A DNA stretch of 64,000 nt from Anaerolineaceae bacterium (GCA_003569365.1 BGOS01000016.1:1-64000); one strand, 5' to 3'; shown: positions 53,850-63,127, counted from the first letter of the stretch. Translations and numbers: made by a program. Notes: generated by a model not told the origin, from the sequence alone.

Positions 53850-55595
53850 ATGCTTAAGACACACACATGCGGGGAACTGAATGCTGCCCATGCCGGGCAG
53901 CGCGTGACGCTGGCCGGCTGGGTGAACCGCCGGCGCGATCATGGCGGCCTGAGTTTTGTGGACCTGCGCGATCGCTGGGGCATCACGCAAGTTGTGTCCG
54001 ACCCCGCTGCGCCCGAGGCTGCGCGCAATCTGGCGGAGTTGCGCATCGAGTTTGTGGTTCAGATAACTGGCGTTGTGCGGTTGCGCCCGGCGGGGCAGGA
54101 AAATTCGCGCATCCTCACCGGCACGATCGAAGTGCTGGCTGAGCAGGTGAACATTCTGAATGCGGCCAAGACCCCGCCGTTTTACATCAATGAAGAAGTG
54201 GCTGTGGATGAAAGTTTGCGGCTCAAGTACCGCTATTTGGATCTGCGGCGCGAGCGCATGATGCGCAACCTGGTACTGCGCCATCAAGTGGTGGCTTTCA
54301 TCCGCCAGCATCTTTCTGAGCGCGGCTTCATAGAGGTGGAAACGCCAATCCTGTTCAAGACCACGCCGGAGGGCGCGCGCGATTACCTTGTGCCCAGCCG
54401 TGTGCATCCTGGAAAGTTTTATGCGCTGCCGCAATCGCCGCAGCAATTGAAGCAGCTGTTGATGGTGGCCGGGGTGGAGCGCTATTTTCAGATTGCGCGC
54501 TGCTTTCGCGACGAGGATCAACGCGGCGACCGCCAGCCCGAGTTCACGCAGCTGGATCTGGAGATGTCGTTTGTGGAGCGCGACGACATCATGAATTTGA
54601 TTGAGACGATGATGACAGCGCTGATTGGCAGCGTGGGCAACCGGCGGCTGCATGCCCAGCCATGGCCACGGCTTGCCTACGCGGATGCGCTGCGGCGCTT
54701 CGGCACCGATCGGCCGGATGTGCGCTTTGGCTTGGAGCTGTGCGAAGTGACTGATGCGGTGCGGGACAGCAGCTTCAAAGTGTTTTCAGAGGCTGCCTGC
54801 GTGAAGGGCCTGAATGCCAAGCAGTGCGGCAGTTTCAGCCGCAAGCAAATTGATGCGCTGACCGAGGTTGTGAGGCAGTATGGCGGCAAGGGCATGGCGT
54901 GGATTGCAATTGGCGCGGATGCCAGTTTGCGCTCGTCCATGGGCAAGCAGGCCGGCGATGCGCTGCTCGCCAGCCTCGTGGCGCAGCTGGCGGGTGAACC
55001 CGGTGACTTGCTGCTGTTTGTGGCGGACGCGGCGGAGGTTGTAAACGAGGCGCTGGCGCGCCTGCGCAACCACCTGGGCGATGAGCTGGGCTTGCGCGAC
55101 CCGCAAGTGATTGGCTGCTGCTGGGTGGTGGACTTTCCGCTGTTCACCCGCAACGATGCTGAACAGCGCTGGGATCCCAGCCATCATTTGTTCACGTCGC
55201 CACTGCCGGAGGATCTGCCGCTGCTTGCCACCGACCCAGGGCGTGCGCGCGGCGCGCAGTACGACATGGTGTGGAACGGCTACGAGTGCGCGGGCGGATC
55301 CATTCGTATTCATCAGCGCGCGGTGCAGGAGCGCATCTTTGAGTTGATTGGGATGCCGATGGACGTTGCGCGCGAGCGCTTTGGCCACATGCTGGAGGCA
55401 TTTGAATTTGGGGCACCGCCGCACGGCGGCATTGCGCCGGGTATTGACCGCATGGTGATGCTGCTCGCCGGTGAGCCAAACATCCGCGAGGTGATTGCGT
55501 TTCCAAAATCGCAGCAGGCTGTGGATTTAATGGCTGGCGCTCCCTCGCCGGCAGACAGCCAGCAGCTTGCGGAGTTACATATCAAGCTGGCATAG
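53850..55595 (+). CDS. aspS: Aspartyl-tRNA synthetase
   Basis: Class II synthetase of 581 residues, bacterial type. N-terminal OB-fold: AGWVNRRRDHGGLSFVDLRDRWG. Motif 2 region FRDEDQRGDRQPEFTQLDLEMSF, then the GAD insertion domain (about 285-410), and motif 3 GIAPGIDRMVMLLAGEPNIREVIAFPK. ATG at 53850 is used because an earlier in-frame ATG (53811) sits inside the leader hairpin; GGAAA lies about nine bases upstream. Whether it is strictly aspartate-specific cannot be judged from this window. Transcription is controlled by the promoter and hairpin before it. Confidence 0.95.
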   Translation: MLKTHTCGELNAAHAGQRVTLAGWVNRRRDHGGLSFVDLRDRWGITQVVSDPAAPEAARNLAELRIEFVVQITGVVRLRPAGQENSRILTGTIEVLAEQVNILNAAKTPPFYINEEVAVDESLRLKYRYLDLRRERMMRNLVLRHQVVAFIRQHLSERGFIEVETPILFKTTPEGARDYLVPSRVHPGKFYALPQSPQQLKQLLMVAGVERYFQIARCFRDEDQRGDRQPEFTQLDLEMSFVERDDIMNLIETMMTALIGSVGNRRLHAQPWPRLAYADALRRFGTDRPDVRFGLELCEVTDAVRDSSFKVFSEAACVKGLNAKQCGSFSRKQIDALTEVVRQYGGKGMAWIAIGADASLRSSMGKQAGDALLASLVAQLAGEPGDLLLFVADAAEVVNEALARLRNHLGDELGLRDPQVIGCCWVVDFPLFTRNDAEQRWDPSHHLFTSPLPEDLPLLATDPGRARGAQYDMVWNGYECAGGSIRIHQRAVQERIFELIGMPMDVARERFGHMLEAFEFGAPPHGGIAPGIDRMVMLLAGEPNIREVIAFPKSQQAVDLMAGAPSPADSQQLAELHIKLA

Positions 55596-55639
55596 TTGGC
55601 GTGCGGCAGTCCGCAGCGCCGCAAACATTTCATCTAAAC

Positions 55640-55677
55640 AAAAGCGGGGCGCGTGATTGCGCCCCGCTTTTGTTTTT
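55640..55677 (+). terminator. Bidirectional rho-independent terminator
   Basis: A 13-base stem (AAAAGCGGGGCGC with GCGCCCCGCTTTT, six-base loop) with T-runs in both directions, ending aspS and, on the other strand, the aldehyde dehydrogenase gene. Confidence 0.9.
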
Positions 55678-57259
55678 ATCCGCGCCGAACCATGCAGTGC
55701 ACTTGCTCATGCATGTAGAGCTGCAAGTAGTAAGGGCCGCCGGCATTTTTTCCGGTTGAGCCGGACGCCTTCCAGCCGCCAAAGGGCTGGAACCCGGGCC
55801 ACGCACCGGTGGTGGAGCCTTGCGGGCGGTTGGCATAGGCTACGCCGGCCTGCACTTGGGAAAAGAACTGCTGCGCCTCAGCTTCGCTGCCGTATACGCC
55901 GGCAGTCAGGCCATACGGCGTGGCGTTGGCGTGCGCAAGGCCTTCTGCGAACGAGGCGATACCGGTCACCATTGTAATTGGCAAAAACATTTCGTGCTGC
56001 CAGAGGCGGTTGGTGAGCGGAACATTGTCCGCAATGGTTGGCGCACAGTAGTAGCCATCGGCCAGTGCGCCCTGCGTGAGCTGCCTGCCGCCGGTGACAA
56101 TGTCTGCCGCCCGCTGCAGTTTTTGCGCATGCCCGCGATAGGCATCGTACGCAGCGCGGTGGATCACCGGCCCCAGAAAGTTCTCGCGCACAGTTGGGTC
56201 GCCGATCGTCAACTGTTTTGCAAGCGCGGCCATCTTGCCCACCAAAACCTTTTTGATGCTGTGATGCGCGTACACGCGCGAGTTGGCGGAGCACTTTTGC
56301 CCCTGCAATCCAAATGCAGAGCGCACAATGCCCACGGCTGCATCATCCAGGTTTGCATCGGCCGTGACGATAACGGGGTTCTTGCCGCCCATTTCTAGAA
56401 TCACCGGCCGCGGATACGGGCCGCGCGCGAAGGTGCGATAGATCTGCATTCCCACTTCGTAAGAGCCGGTGAAGGTAATGCCGGCGACACGCGGGTCGCG
56501 CACCAGGGCGCGCGCAACCTGGCTTTCCGAATCGCTCACAAAGTTGAAGGTACCGGCGGGCAAGCCGGCATCGCGCAGGCACTCTGCCACCAGCCGCCCA
56601 ATCCAGGGCGCTTCCGGCGCAGACTTGAAGACCACAGTGTTGCCAGCTGCCAGCGCGGCTGCTGTCGGGCCGCACGTTAGCGCGCATGGGAAGTTAAAGG
56701 GCGTGATGACGACCCACACGCCATAGGGCTGCAGCGTCGAAACGTTCGTGACGTTAAAGCCAACCAACGGATCTTTGCGCATTGTTGTTGCAAAGCCGGC
56801 ATGCTGCTCAAGGCTGTCGCAAGCAAAAGTAAAGAAGTCCGCGGCTTCTTGCGCGTCGCCGAGCGCCTCCATGCGGTTCTTGCCGATGTTAAGCGAAAGG
56901 GCTGCGGCAATATCGTAGACGCGCTCTTCGATGATGCTGGCCGCACGCCGCAAGATTGTTGCGCGCTGCTGCCAGGGAGTGGCTGCCCATGCCGGAAACG
57001 CAGCAGCTGCTGCATCGATGGCGAGCTGCGCATCCTGCGCACCGCCGGCTTGAAATTTACCCAGCAGCCAGTTCCGGTTGATGGGCGAGCGGCTTTCAAA
57101 TTTGCGGCGCGCATAATGATCCCGGCCGTTAATGAACATGGCGTGCTCGGCGCCGAGCCCGGCTTTCACGCGCGCCAGGGCCTGCTCGTAGTTGGTGTGC
57201 AACTCCTCGGGCGGGTTGAACATTGTGGCATAAGTGAGGGCAAACTTTTCTTGTGGCAT
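55676..57259 (-). CDS. L-glutamate gamma-semialdehyde dehydrogenase (delta-1-pyrroline-5-carboxylate dehydrogenase)
   Basis: Aldehyde dehydrogenase of 527 residues, oxidising glutamate semialdehyde to glutamate in proline breakdown. VVITPFNFPCALTCGPTAAAL binds NAD; FTGSYEVGMQIY is the nucleotide-binding turn; LEMGGKNPVIV contains the catalytic Glu; GLQGQKCSANSRVYAH has the catalytic Cys; PQGSTTGAWPGFQPFGGWKASG marks the C-terminal PruA/RocA subgroup. ATG at 57259 follows a GGAG. It ends inside the terminator shared with aspS and is downstream of transaldolase, probably in the same transcript. No proline dehydrogenase gene is visible nearby. Confidence 0.88.
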   Translation of the reverse strand: MPQEKFALTYATMFNPPEELHTNYEQALARVKAGLGAEHAMFINGRDHYARRKFESRSPINRNWLLGKFQAGGAQDAQLAIDAAAAAFPAWAATPWQQRATILRRAASIIEERVYDIAAALSLNIGKNRMEALGDAQEAADFFTFACDSLEQHAGFATTMRKDPLVGFNVTNVSTLQPYGVWVVITPFNFPCALTCGPTAAALAAGNTVVFKSAPEAPWIGRLVAECLRDAGLPAGTFNFVSDSESQVARALVRDPRVAGITFTGSYEVGMQIYRTFARGPYPRPVILEMGGKNPVIVTADANLDDAAVGIVRSAFGLQGQKCSANSRVYAHHSIKKVLVGKMAALAKQLTIGDPTVRENFLGPVIHRAAYDAYRGHAQKLQRAADIVTGGRQLTQGALADGYYCAPTIADNVPLTNRLWQHEMFLPITMVTGIASFAEGLAHANATPYGLTAGVYGSEAEAQQFFSQVQAGVAYANRPQGSTTGAWPGFQPFGGWKASGSTGKNAGGPYYLQLYMHEQVHCMVRRG

Positions 57260-57278
57260 GAGCGTTCTCTCCGGAGGA

Positions 57279-58415
57279 TTAATTGGCGGGCTGCGCTGCG
57301 GGTGCTTCGGTGCGGCGCTGCTCGATCACGGCTAGCAGGCTGTCAAACGATTTTTGGAAGGCGGCTACGCCGTCCGCTTCAAGCTGTTCGGTTACCTGCT
57401 GCAGGTCAATGCCGGCAGCGGCCAGCTGCTGCAGCAGCTGCTGGCTATCCCCGGCTTGCGGGTGCAGGGTGACGGCGGCATTGCCGTGGTCCTTGAAGGC
57501 CTGCAGGGTTGCAGGCGGCAGTGTGTTCACGGTTTGCGGGCCAATCAGCTGTTCCACATAAAGCACATCGCGGTAGGCGGGGTCTTTGGTGCTTGTGCTT
57601 GCCCACAGCGGGCGCTGCGGCTGGGCACCGCTTGCGGCCAGTGCTTTCCAGCGCGGCGTTTGCATTGTTTCGCTGAAGAGTTGGTAGGCTAGGCGTGCGT
57701 TGGCAATCGCAGCGCGGCCGCGCAGCGCTTGCAGCCGCGGCCGCGCTGCCGGGTCGGCAGCCATGCGGTCCGCCAGCTGTTTGTCGATCATGCTGTCTAC
57801 GCGGCTCACAAAAAAACTTGCCACCGACGCAATTCCTTCGAGGCGGCGGCCGGCTGCAAGTGCTTGCTCAATCCCGGCCAGATGGGCGTCGATCACCTCG
57901 CGATAGCGCTGCAGCGAAAAGATGAGCGTGACATTTACGCTGATGCCGGCAGCCAGTGTTGCAGTGATGGCGGGCAATCCGGCGCGGGTTGCCGGAATTT
58001 TGATCATCAAGTTCGGGCGCTGCACTTGTTGCGCCAGGCGCTGTGCTTCGCTGATTGTGCCAGCTGTGTCGTGTGCCAGGCGCGGGGAAACCTCCAGGCT
58101 TACAAACCCCTCGCGGCCCTTGGAGCGCGCATACAACGGCTGAAAGACATCCGCCGCGGCCTGAATATCCTCGACTGCCAGCGCGTAAAAGATTTGCTCC
58201 GCACTCAAACCGGCACTGGCAAAGTTGCGCAGCCCGGTGTCGTAGGCATCCGATTTTCCGATTGCCTGCTCGAAAATAGTGGGGTTGGAAGTAAGGCCGG
58301 TGATGTCGCCATCCGCCACCATGCGCGCGAGGCCGCCGGAGGCCAGCTGAGTGCGCGAGATATTGTCCTGCCATGGAGACTGGCCGAGGGCCTGTAATTG
58401 CAGCAGAGTAGTCAT
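57279..58415 (-). CDS. tal: Transaldolase
   Basis: Pentose-phosphate enzyme of 378 residues, the longer class of transaldolases. SPWQDNISRTQLASGGLARMV is the N-terminus; GLTSNPTIFEQAIGKSDAYD the family signature; NLMIKIPATRAGLPAI carries the Schiff-base Lys; SVNVTLIFSLQRYREV and VASFFVSRVDSMIDKQL follow, then LWASTSTKDPAY. ATG at 58415 was chosen because the 16 residues upstream (from 58463) have no family match. Runs 20 bases before the dehydrogenase. With transketolase it can supply sedoheptulose-7-phosphate for gmhA. Confidence 0.92.
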   Translation of the reverse strand: MTTLLQLQALGQSPWQDNISRTQLASGGLARMVADGDITGLTSNPTIFEQAIGKSDAYDTGLRNFASAGLSAEQIFYALAVEDIQAAADVFQPLYARSKGREGFVSLEVSPRLAHDTAGTISEAQRLAQQVQRPNLMIKIPATRAGLPAITATLAAGISVNVTLIFSLQRYREVIDAHLAGIEQALAAGRRLEGIASVASFFVSRVDSMIDKQLADRMAADPAARPRLQALRGRAAIANARLAYQLFSETMQTPRWKALAASGAQPQRPLWASTSTKDPAYRDVLYVEQLIGPQTVNTLPPATLQAFKDHGNAAVTLHPQAGDSQQLLQQLAAAGIDLQQVTEQLEADGVAAFQKSFDSLLAVIEQRRTEAPAAQPAN

Positions 58416-58491
58416 CACGCAAAACCCCTGAGCACAATTGCAACCGGACTGAATAAAAGCCAATCTGCAGTCTTCATCTGATCTCCTTGCG

Positions 58492-59124
58492 TCAATTCGT
58501 TGGGAGTCTAGGTGCCGGGCGCAATTGCTTTACTTGTTCGGATATCGCGCGCTTGCCTTCCTGCATTAAACCTTCAATTACTCCATCTAAATCTTCATTA
58601 GTTTTGTTCTGGCTCATTTTGAATGAAACCTCGAGCCGGGTTACTTTAATCTCTATTCCTACAATTGCTTTTAATTGCGCGGCAACATAAGTTTCTGGAG
58701 CATCGTCTAACTTCCATGGTTTTGGTCTCGCGGATTCAAATTTATCGGTTAGCGCACTAACTTGGGCTCGCAGCCAATCCACATCATCATGAATGATTAA
58801 GTCGCCGTAAACATGCGCAATCATGTAATCCCAAGTGGGCACCACTTTCCCGTGTAATTGCTTTGACGCATACCAACTTGGTGAAATATAGGCGTCGTTC
58901 ACCGTTGTTATAAAAAGTGCTTCTTGTGCTGTTGCGAGCGACCATTGCGGATTTCCGCGAGCTAAGTGACCCACAATGGATTTGCTGGCAGTGCGGTAGA
59001 GAACTGGAATGAAAGTTGAAGCCAAGCCACTCGTCGAATTTGTGACGAGATGCCCGGAGTTAATCGCGTCAAGAAAAAACTGTGCCGCTTGATCATCCGG
59101 TTCAAAATGCTTCGGGATGTACAT
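58492..59124 (-). CDS. PaiB-type FMN-binding putative transcriptional regulator
   Basis: Protein of 210 residues. MYIPKHFEPDDQAAQFFLDAI opens PaiB-family proteins (FMN-binding split barrel). GLASTFIPVLY, GHLARGNPQW and AYISPSWYASK are family motifs, as is VPTWDYMIAHVYG. The base composition is AT-richer than its neighbours, with poly-A/T codons such as AAA and ATT common; this may mark recent transfer. AGGA lies about nine bases before the ATG. It lies between transketolase and transaldolase in the same direction. Regulatory role in other bacteria (protease genes) is family knowledge; here unknown. Confidence 0.88.
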   Translation of the reverse strand: MYIPKHFEPDDQAAQFFLDAINSGHLVTNSTSGLASTFIPVLYRTASKSIVGHLARGNPQWSLATAQEALFITTVNDAYISPSWYASKQLHGKVVPTWDYMIAHVYGDLIIHDDVDWLRAQVSALTDKFESARPKPWKLDDAPETYVAAQLKAIVGIEIKVTRLEVSFKMSQNKTNEDLDGVIEGLMQEGKRAISEQVKQLRPAPRLPTN

Positions 59125-59338
59125 GCTTAGTTCCTGGGTAGATTGTCCGTTGTGCGAGTTAAACCGACAGTATTCACAACCGCTGTGGTTGATAAGAGCG
59201 TGCCGTCAACAGGCTGGTCGGGCGATCTTGCACTTGCGAAATCTATCAAAGGACTGTGGGCGGGCAGCTCTAAAATCTTGTCAGTAGAAACCATAAAACT
59301 TGGGATGGGAGGCGAATCAATTTGGGTGCTGCCAATGT

Positions 59339-59371
59339 CTGCGCCACAAAGCTGTTAATCTCGTGGCGCAG
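59339..59371 (-). repeat. Inverted repeat after transketolase
   Basis: CTGCGCCAC and GTGGCGCAG, 15-base loop, overlapping the transketolase gene end region. No T-run follows, so a weak terminator at best. The 250-base gap from 59125 to 59374 holds nothing else convincing. Confidence 0.4.
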
Positions 59372-59374
59372 CTA

Positions 59375-61399
59375 TTAAGCGTTGCTCGGTCTAGCTAGCA
59401 ACCTGTTTGCGTTCTCCAGAACGCGCTCAGCCGTGAGGCCAAATTTCTCATACAGTGTCTGGTAGGGTGCGCTCGCGCCAAAGTGATCGATGCCCATGGC
59501 AATGCCGGTGGTTCCCACCCAGCGCTCCCAGCCGAAAGTGACGCCGGCTTCGATGGAGATGCGGGCGGTGATGGCGGGCGGCAGCACTTCGTCGCGATAG
59601 CTTTGCGGCTGCCGCGCAAAAAGATCCCAGCTGGGCATGGAAACAACGCGCGCACCCACACCTTGCGCTGCGAGGAGTGTTTGGGCTTGCAGGGCGATGT
59701 GCACTTCTGAACCGCTTGCGATTAATATGATTTGCGCTTTTGCACCCGGGGCATCGCACAAAACATAGGCGCCGTTGTGGAGCCCGCTGGCGGCGGCGTG
59801 TTTTGCGCGGTCCAGCACGGGCACATCCTGGCGCGTGAGCAGCAGGCAGCTGGGACCGCGCGAATTTTGCAGAGCCGCGCGCCATGCTTCGGCTGTTTCG
59901 TTGGCGTCGCACGGGCGCAGGCACAGCAGGTTGGGCACAGTGCGCATGCCTGCCAGCTGCTCTACCGGCTGGTGCGTGGGCCCGTCTTCGCCCAGCCCAA
60001 TGCTGTCGTGCGTGAAAACAAAAATAGCCGGCGTGCCGGAAAGCGCAGCCAGCCGGATGGGCGGGCGCATGTAGTCATAGAAAACCAGAAATGTGGCGCC
60101 GTAAGCGCGCACGCCGCCGTGAAGCGCGATGCCGTTGAGGACCGCACCCATGGCGTGCTCGCGCACACCGAAGTGAAAATTGCGCCCGGCGTAGTTGCCT
60201 GCGCCAAAATCCGCGCCGTCTTTCAGCAGCGTTTTGGTGGAGGGCGCAAGGTCGGCCGAGCCGCCGCTGAGCTCCGGGATTACGGCTGCCAGCGCATTGA
60301 GCACGCTGCCGCTCGCAGAGCGCGTAGCCTGCCCTTTGGCGTCCGGCGCAAACACCGGCAGGCTGCTCTCCCAGCCCATGGGCAGCGCGTTGGCAATGCG
60401 GCGCTGCAACTCGGCCGCTGCGCTGGCATGCTTGCCGGCGTACTGCTCCACATCGAGCTGCCATTGCTGGCTCAGCCGCGCACCTGCGTCGCGTGCTGCA
60501 GCCATGTGGGTGCGCACAGCTTCCGGGATGTGAAAGCGCTCGTCTTCCGGCCAGCCCAGATTGCGCTTGGCAGCGCGCAGCTCATCTTCGCCCAGCGGCT
60601 CGCCGTGCGCGGCTGCGGTGCCCTGCTTGTTTGGCGCGCCAAAGCCGATGGTGGTGCGGACTGCAATTAGCGAGGGTCGCGTTTGCTCGGCGCGCGCTGT
60701 CCGCAGCGCAGCGCCGATGGCAGGCAGGTCGTTGCCGTCCGGCACGCTGGCAACATGCCAGCCATAAGCAGCGAAGCGCGCAAGCCGGTCCTCGCCAAAC
60801 GCAAGGCTGGTTGATCCTTCAATTGAAATCTCGTTGTCATCATAAAGATAAATCAGCTTGCCAAGTGCCAAGTGGCCGGCAAACGAAGCGGCCTCGGAGG
60901 CCACGCCCTCCATCAGGTCGCCATCGGTGACGAGCGCATACGTGTAGTGGTCAATCACAGCGGGCGCACCAGCGCGGTTGAAGCGTGCAGCAAGCTGTGC
61001 CTCCGCCATTGCCATGCCCACACCGTTTGCAAAACCCTGCCCAAGCGGGCCAGTGGTTGCCTCCACCCCCGGCGTTACGTGCGCCTCTGGATGGCCGGGC
61101 GTGGCGCTGCCATATTGCCTGAAGTTGCGCAGTGCATCAAGCGACAGGTCGTAACCGGTGAGATGCAACAGCCCGTACAAAAGCATCGAACCATGCCCGC
61201 CGGAAAGGATGAAGCGGTCGCGGTTGAACCAGCGTGGCTGCGCGGGATCGTGGCGCAGGAACTGCGTCCACAAAACATAGGCCAGCGGCGCAGCGCCCAT
61301 GGGCAGCCCGGGGTGCCCGGACTTTGCCTGTTGCACTGCATCCGCCGCCAGAAAGCGCAGCGTATTTACGCAGAGTTGATCGATGTCGGCGCGAGCCAT
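59375..61399 (-). CDS. tkt: Transketolase
   Basis: Thiamine-diphosphate enzyme of 674 residues. [24 protein letters not shown] carries the active-site His and signature 1; [52 protein letters not shown] binds Th[24 protein letters not shown] is signature 2 with its Gly/Glu. [16 protein letters not shown] follows. Catalyses two-carbon transfer in the pentose phosphate cycle. ATG at 61399, ten bases downstream of a -10 box, so nearly leaderless. Forms a block with transaldolase. Confidence 0.96.
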   Translation of the reverse strand: MARADIDQLCVNTLRFLAADAVQQAKSGHPGLPMGAAPLAYVLWTQFLRHDPAQPRWFNRDRFILSGGHGSMLLYGLLHLTGYDLSLDALRNFRQYGSATPGHPEAHVTPGVEATTGPLGQGFANGVGMAMAEAQLAARFNRAGAPAVIDHYTYALVTDGDLMEGVASEAASFAGHLALGKLIYLYDDNEISIEGSTSLAFGEDRLARFAAYGWHVASVPDGNDLPAIGAALRTARAEQTRPSLIAVRTTIGFGAPNKQGTAAAHGEPLGEDELRAAKRNLGWPEDERFHIPEAVRTHMAAARDAGARLSQQWQLDVEQYAGKHASAAAELQRRIANALPMGWESSLPVFAPDAKGQATRSASGSVLNALAAVIPELSGGSADLAPSTKTLLKDGADFGAGNYAGRNFHFGVREHAMGAVLNGIALHGGVRAYGATFLVFYDYMRPPIRLAALSGTPAIFVFTHDSIGLGEDGPTHQPVEQLAGMRTVPNLLCLRPCDANETAEAWRAALQNSRGPSCLLLTRQDVPVLDRAKHAAASGLHNGAYVLCDAPGAKAQIILIASGSEVHIALQAQTLLAAQGVGARVVSMPSWDLFARQPQSYRDEVLPPAITARISIEAGVTFGWERWVGTTGIAMGIDHFGASAPYQTLYEKFGLTAERVLENANRLLARPSNA

Positions 61400-61409
61400 T
61401 GGAAAAAGA

Positions 61410-61418
61410 ATTTTAGCA
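61410..61418 (-). promoter_or_regulatory. Extended -10 promoter of transketolase, nearly leaderless
   Basis: TGC-TAAAAT on the - strand, ending ten bases before the ATG. No convincing -35 element is seen. Confidence 0.55.
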
Positions 61419-61504
61419 TGTGCCTGCGCAGCATTGCGCTAACGCTGCGAGCGCTGCCGGCCCGCTCTACGGCTGCCTTGGGCGGGCGGCGAGCCGCTGC
61501 GCAA

Positions 61505-62959
61505 TTAAGGTTGTGGCTGCACTAGAAAACTGCTGTCGAATGTCGCTGCCAGTGCACCGGACTTGGTCGTGGCGCGGTACGCAATTTGCGGCGCAAAAGC
61601 GGGCTTCTCCAACCGGATGGTAAGCATGCTGTGGCCGGCGGCATCGGTCACCGGCAACTCTCCGGGTGCAGCTGCGGCCGCGGACCAGGCCAGCATTACT
61701 TGTGCACCCGCTACCGGCTTGCCTGCCGCGTCGAGCACCCAAACGTGAAAGGTTTGGTCTCCCGGCACAGCCAGCACTGGATGATCGACCGTTGCAGCAA
61801 TAAACAGCTGCCCGGTTTTTGTTTGTGCAGGATCCCCAGTGCCAAAATATGCTGCGTTGAAATATTGCTGTCCCAATGGTGCGATCGTGAACGCGCTGGC
61901 ATCGGGCAGCGCAGGCTGCCACTCCACCCGAAAGTTTTCAAAATATTGCACGAGCCGGCCGTCTTCGGCAAGCAGTTCGGTGGCTGGCATGCCAATAATT
62001 TCCGCGCCGCCATGCGCAGCCAGAAAGCGCTGCATGCCAAGCACAACGTTGTGGCCGGTCTTTACAAAGTGCGTGGCCTCGGCGCCAATCACGGGCGCTG
62101 CGGGCGCATCAACGCCGCCGCGCGCCAGTGTGCCAAGCGCAAACAGTTGTGGCGGGGCGTCTGCTGCCGCGGGCGATTGCACGAGCACCGCGTTTTCAAA
62201 CATATACTCGACGCGTCCGTCCGCAAGTGTGCGCGGCCGGCCGAGCCATTTGCCAAACAGCTCTGTGCCGCCATGTGCTTCCACAAACTCCGTGATGCCG
62301 GCCGGAGCCGCCACGCTGGCAGCAGCCGACTCGGCGGTGGTGCCGTCCACTGCAAGCATGTCCAATGGCTGTTCGTTAAATTTTCGCTCACCCCACGCCA
62401 GCAGCTGTACCGGCTTGTCCGCTGCCAGCGCCGGATCCCAGAGCAGCGCAGCGCGCTCAAAGTGCTGCACGATGCGGCCGTCCTTTACCAGCGGCTCTGC
62501 AATTGGATAACCAAAGAACAGCGCGCCACCATGCGCTTCATAAAAGGTCCGAAAAATGCCCTGCACGGTGTGCCCGGTTTCGGGAAAGAGCAACGCACCG
62601 CCGGGGATGGCGTCCGGTGTTAGTGGCGGCTGGTGTTCACCAAACTCCTCGCCGAGGGTGCTCATAAAAACTTGCGAGCCCGCTGGCAGGCCGGGGTGGA
62701 ACTCAAGCACGCCGTTGGCAAAGTACTGCACCAAACCACCGTTTTTGATTTGCCCGGTGAAGAGCGGCGCGCCGAGCGTATCGGCTCCATGATGCAATGT
62801 ATAAAACGCGCGGAATGGAGCGCTGACGTGCGTGTCCGCCGGGTTGGGCGCAGTGCAGCCGGCAAACAGCAGCAGGCTGCAGGCCACAGCCTGCCAGCTG
62901 GGTGTGCGTGCTACAGGCCGGGAGAAAGTGCGCACAGAAGTGGGGGCTGGCGGGGGCAT
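61505..62959 (-). CDS. Repeat-containing lipoprotein, Chloroflexota-type
   Basis: Exported protein of 484 residues. A hydrophobic stretch ends in lipobox LFAGC (Cys35), after a long basic n-region. Four tandem repeats of about 50-60 residues begin near 49, 134, 221 and 308, each reading roughly F-x-x-x-HGG then FG-x-P, an acidic turn with DGR and VQYFE, and an aromatic W-x-P. Such repeats (LGFP-like) are widespread in cell-surface proteins of Chloroflexota. An Ig-like domain (about 390-470) with VPGDQTFHVWVLDAAGKPVAGAQVML ends the protein. Function unknown; possibly carbohydrate or cell-wall binding. It begins only 13 bases after the tRNA gene, with no own promoter evident. Confidence 0.78.
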   Translation of the reverse strand: MPPPAPTSVRTFSRPVARTPSWQAVACSLLLFAGCTAPNPADTHVSAPFRAFYTLHHGADTLGAPLFTGQIKNGGLVQYFANGVLEFHPGLPAGSQVFMSTLGEEFGEHQPPLTPDAIPGGALLFPETGHTVQGIFRTFYEAHGGALFFGYPIAEPLVKDGRIVQHFERAALLWDPALAADKPVQLLAWGERKFNEQPLDMLAVDGTTAESAAASVAAPAGITEFVEAHGGTELFGKWLGRPRTLADGRVEYMFENAVLVQSPAAADAPPQLFALGTLARGGVDAPAAPVIGAEATHFVKTGHNVVLGMQRFLAAHGGAEIIGMPATELLAEDGRLVQYFENFRVEWQPALPDASAFTIAPLGQQYFNAAYFGTGDPAQTKTGQLFIAATVDHPVLAVPGDQTFHVWVLDAAGKPVAGAQVMLAWSAAAAAPGELPVTDAAGHSMLTIRLEKPAFAPQIAYRATTKSGALAATFDSSFLVQPQP

Positions 62960-62972
62960 GCAGCGGGCAAAG

Positions 62973-63044
62973 AGCGGGTAACGGGACTCGAACCCGTGAC
63001 ATCTTGCTTGGGAAGCAAGCGTTCTACCACTGAACTATACCCGC
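62973..63044 (-). tRNA. tRNA-Gly(CCC)
   Basis: A 72-base cloverleaf: acceptor GCGGGTA with TACCCGC, D-arm GTTC/GAAC, anticodon stem CTTGC/GCAAG with loop TTCCCAA (anticodon CCC), T-arm ACGGG/CCCGT. CCA is not encoded. Confidence 0.95.
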
Positions 63045-63055
63045 ACGATTTTGTG

Positions 63056-63083
63056 ATTATAAACTGTGGAGATTGCGTGTCAA
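63056..63083 (-). promoter_or_regulatory. Near-consensus promoter of tRNA-Gly and probably the lipoprotein
   Basis: TTGACA, 16-base spacer, TATAAT, 11 bases upstream of the tRNA 5' end. Confidence 0.85.
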
Positions 63084-63118
63084 GCAAAATAAGGCTGTTT
63101 TAGCGATATTGGCGGGGC

Positions 63119-63127
63119 TGGTACAAT
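63119..63127 (+). promoter_or_regulatory. Extended -10 promoter of the aminotransferase gene
   Basis: TGG-TACAAT, about 200 bases before the ATG at 63329. The leader is GC-rich and could fold, but no known riboswitch was recognised. Confidence 0.45.

Noticed and set aside
53740-53850. T-box riboswitch before aspS
   Set aside because: Leader is far too short and lacks the conserved T-box sequence and specifier stem.
59143-59358. Open frame of 71 codons on the + strand
   Set aside because: Lies in the gap between paiB and transketolase, no motif, no ribosome-binding site, opposite direction to all neighbours.
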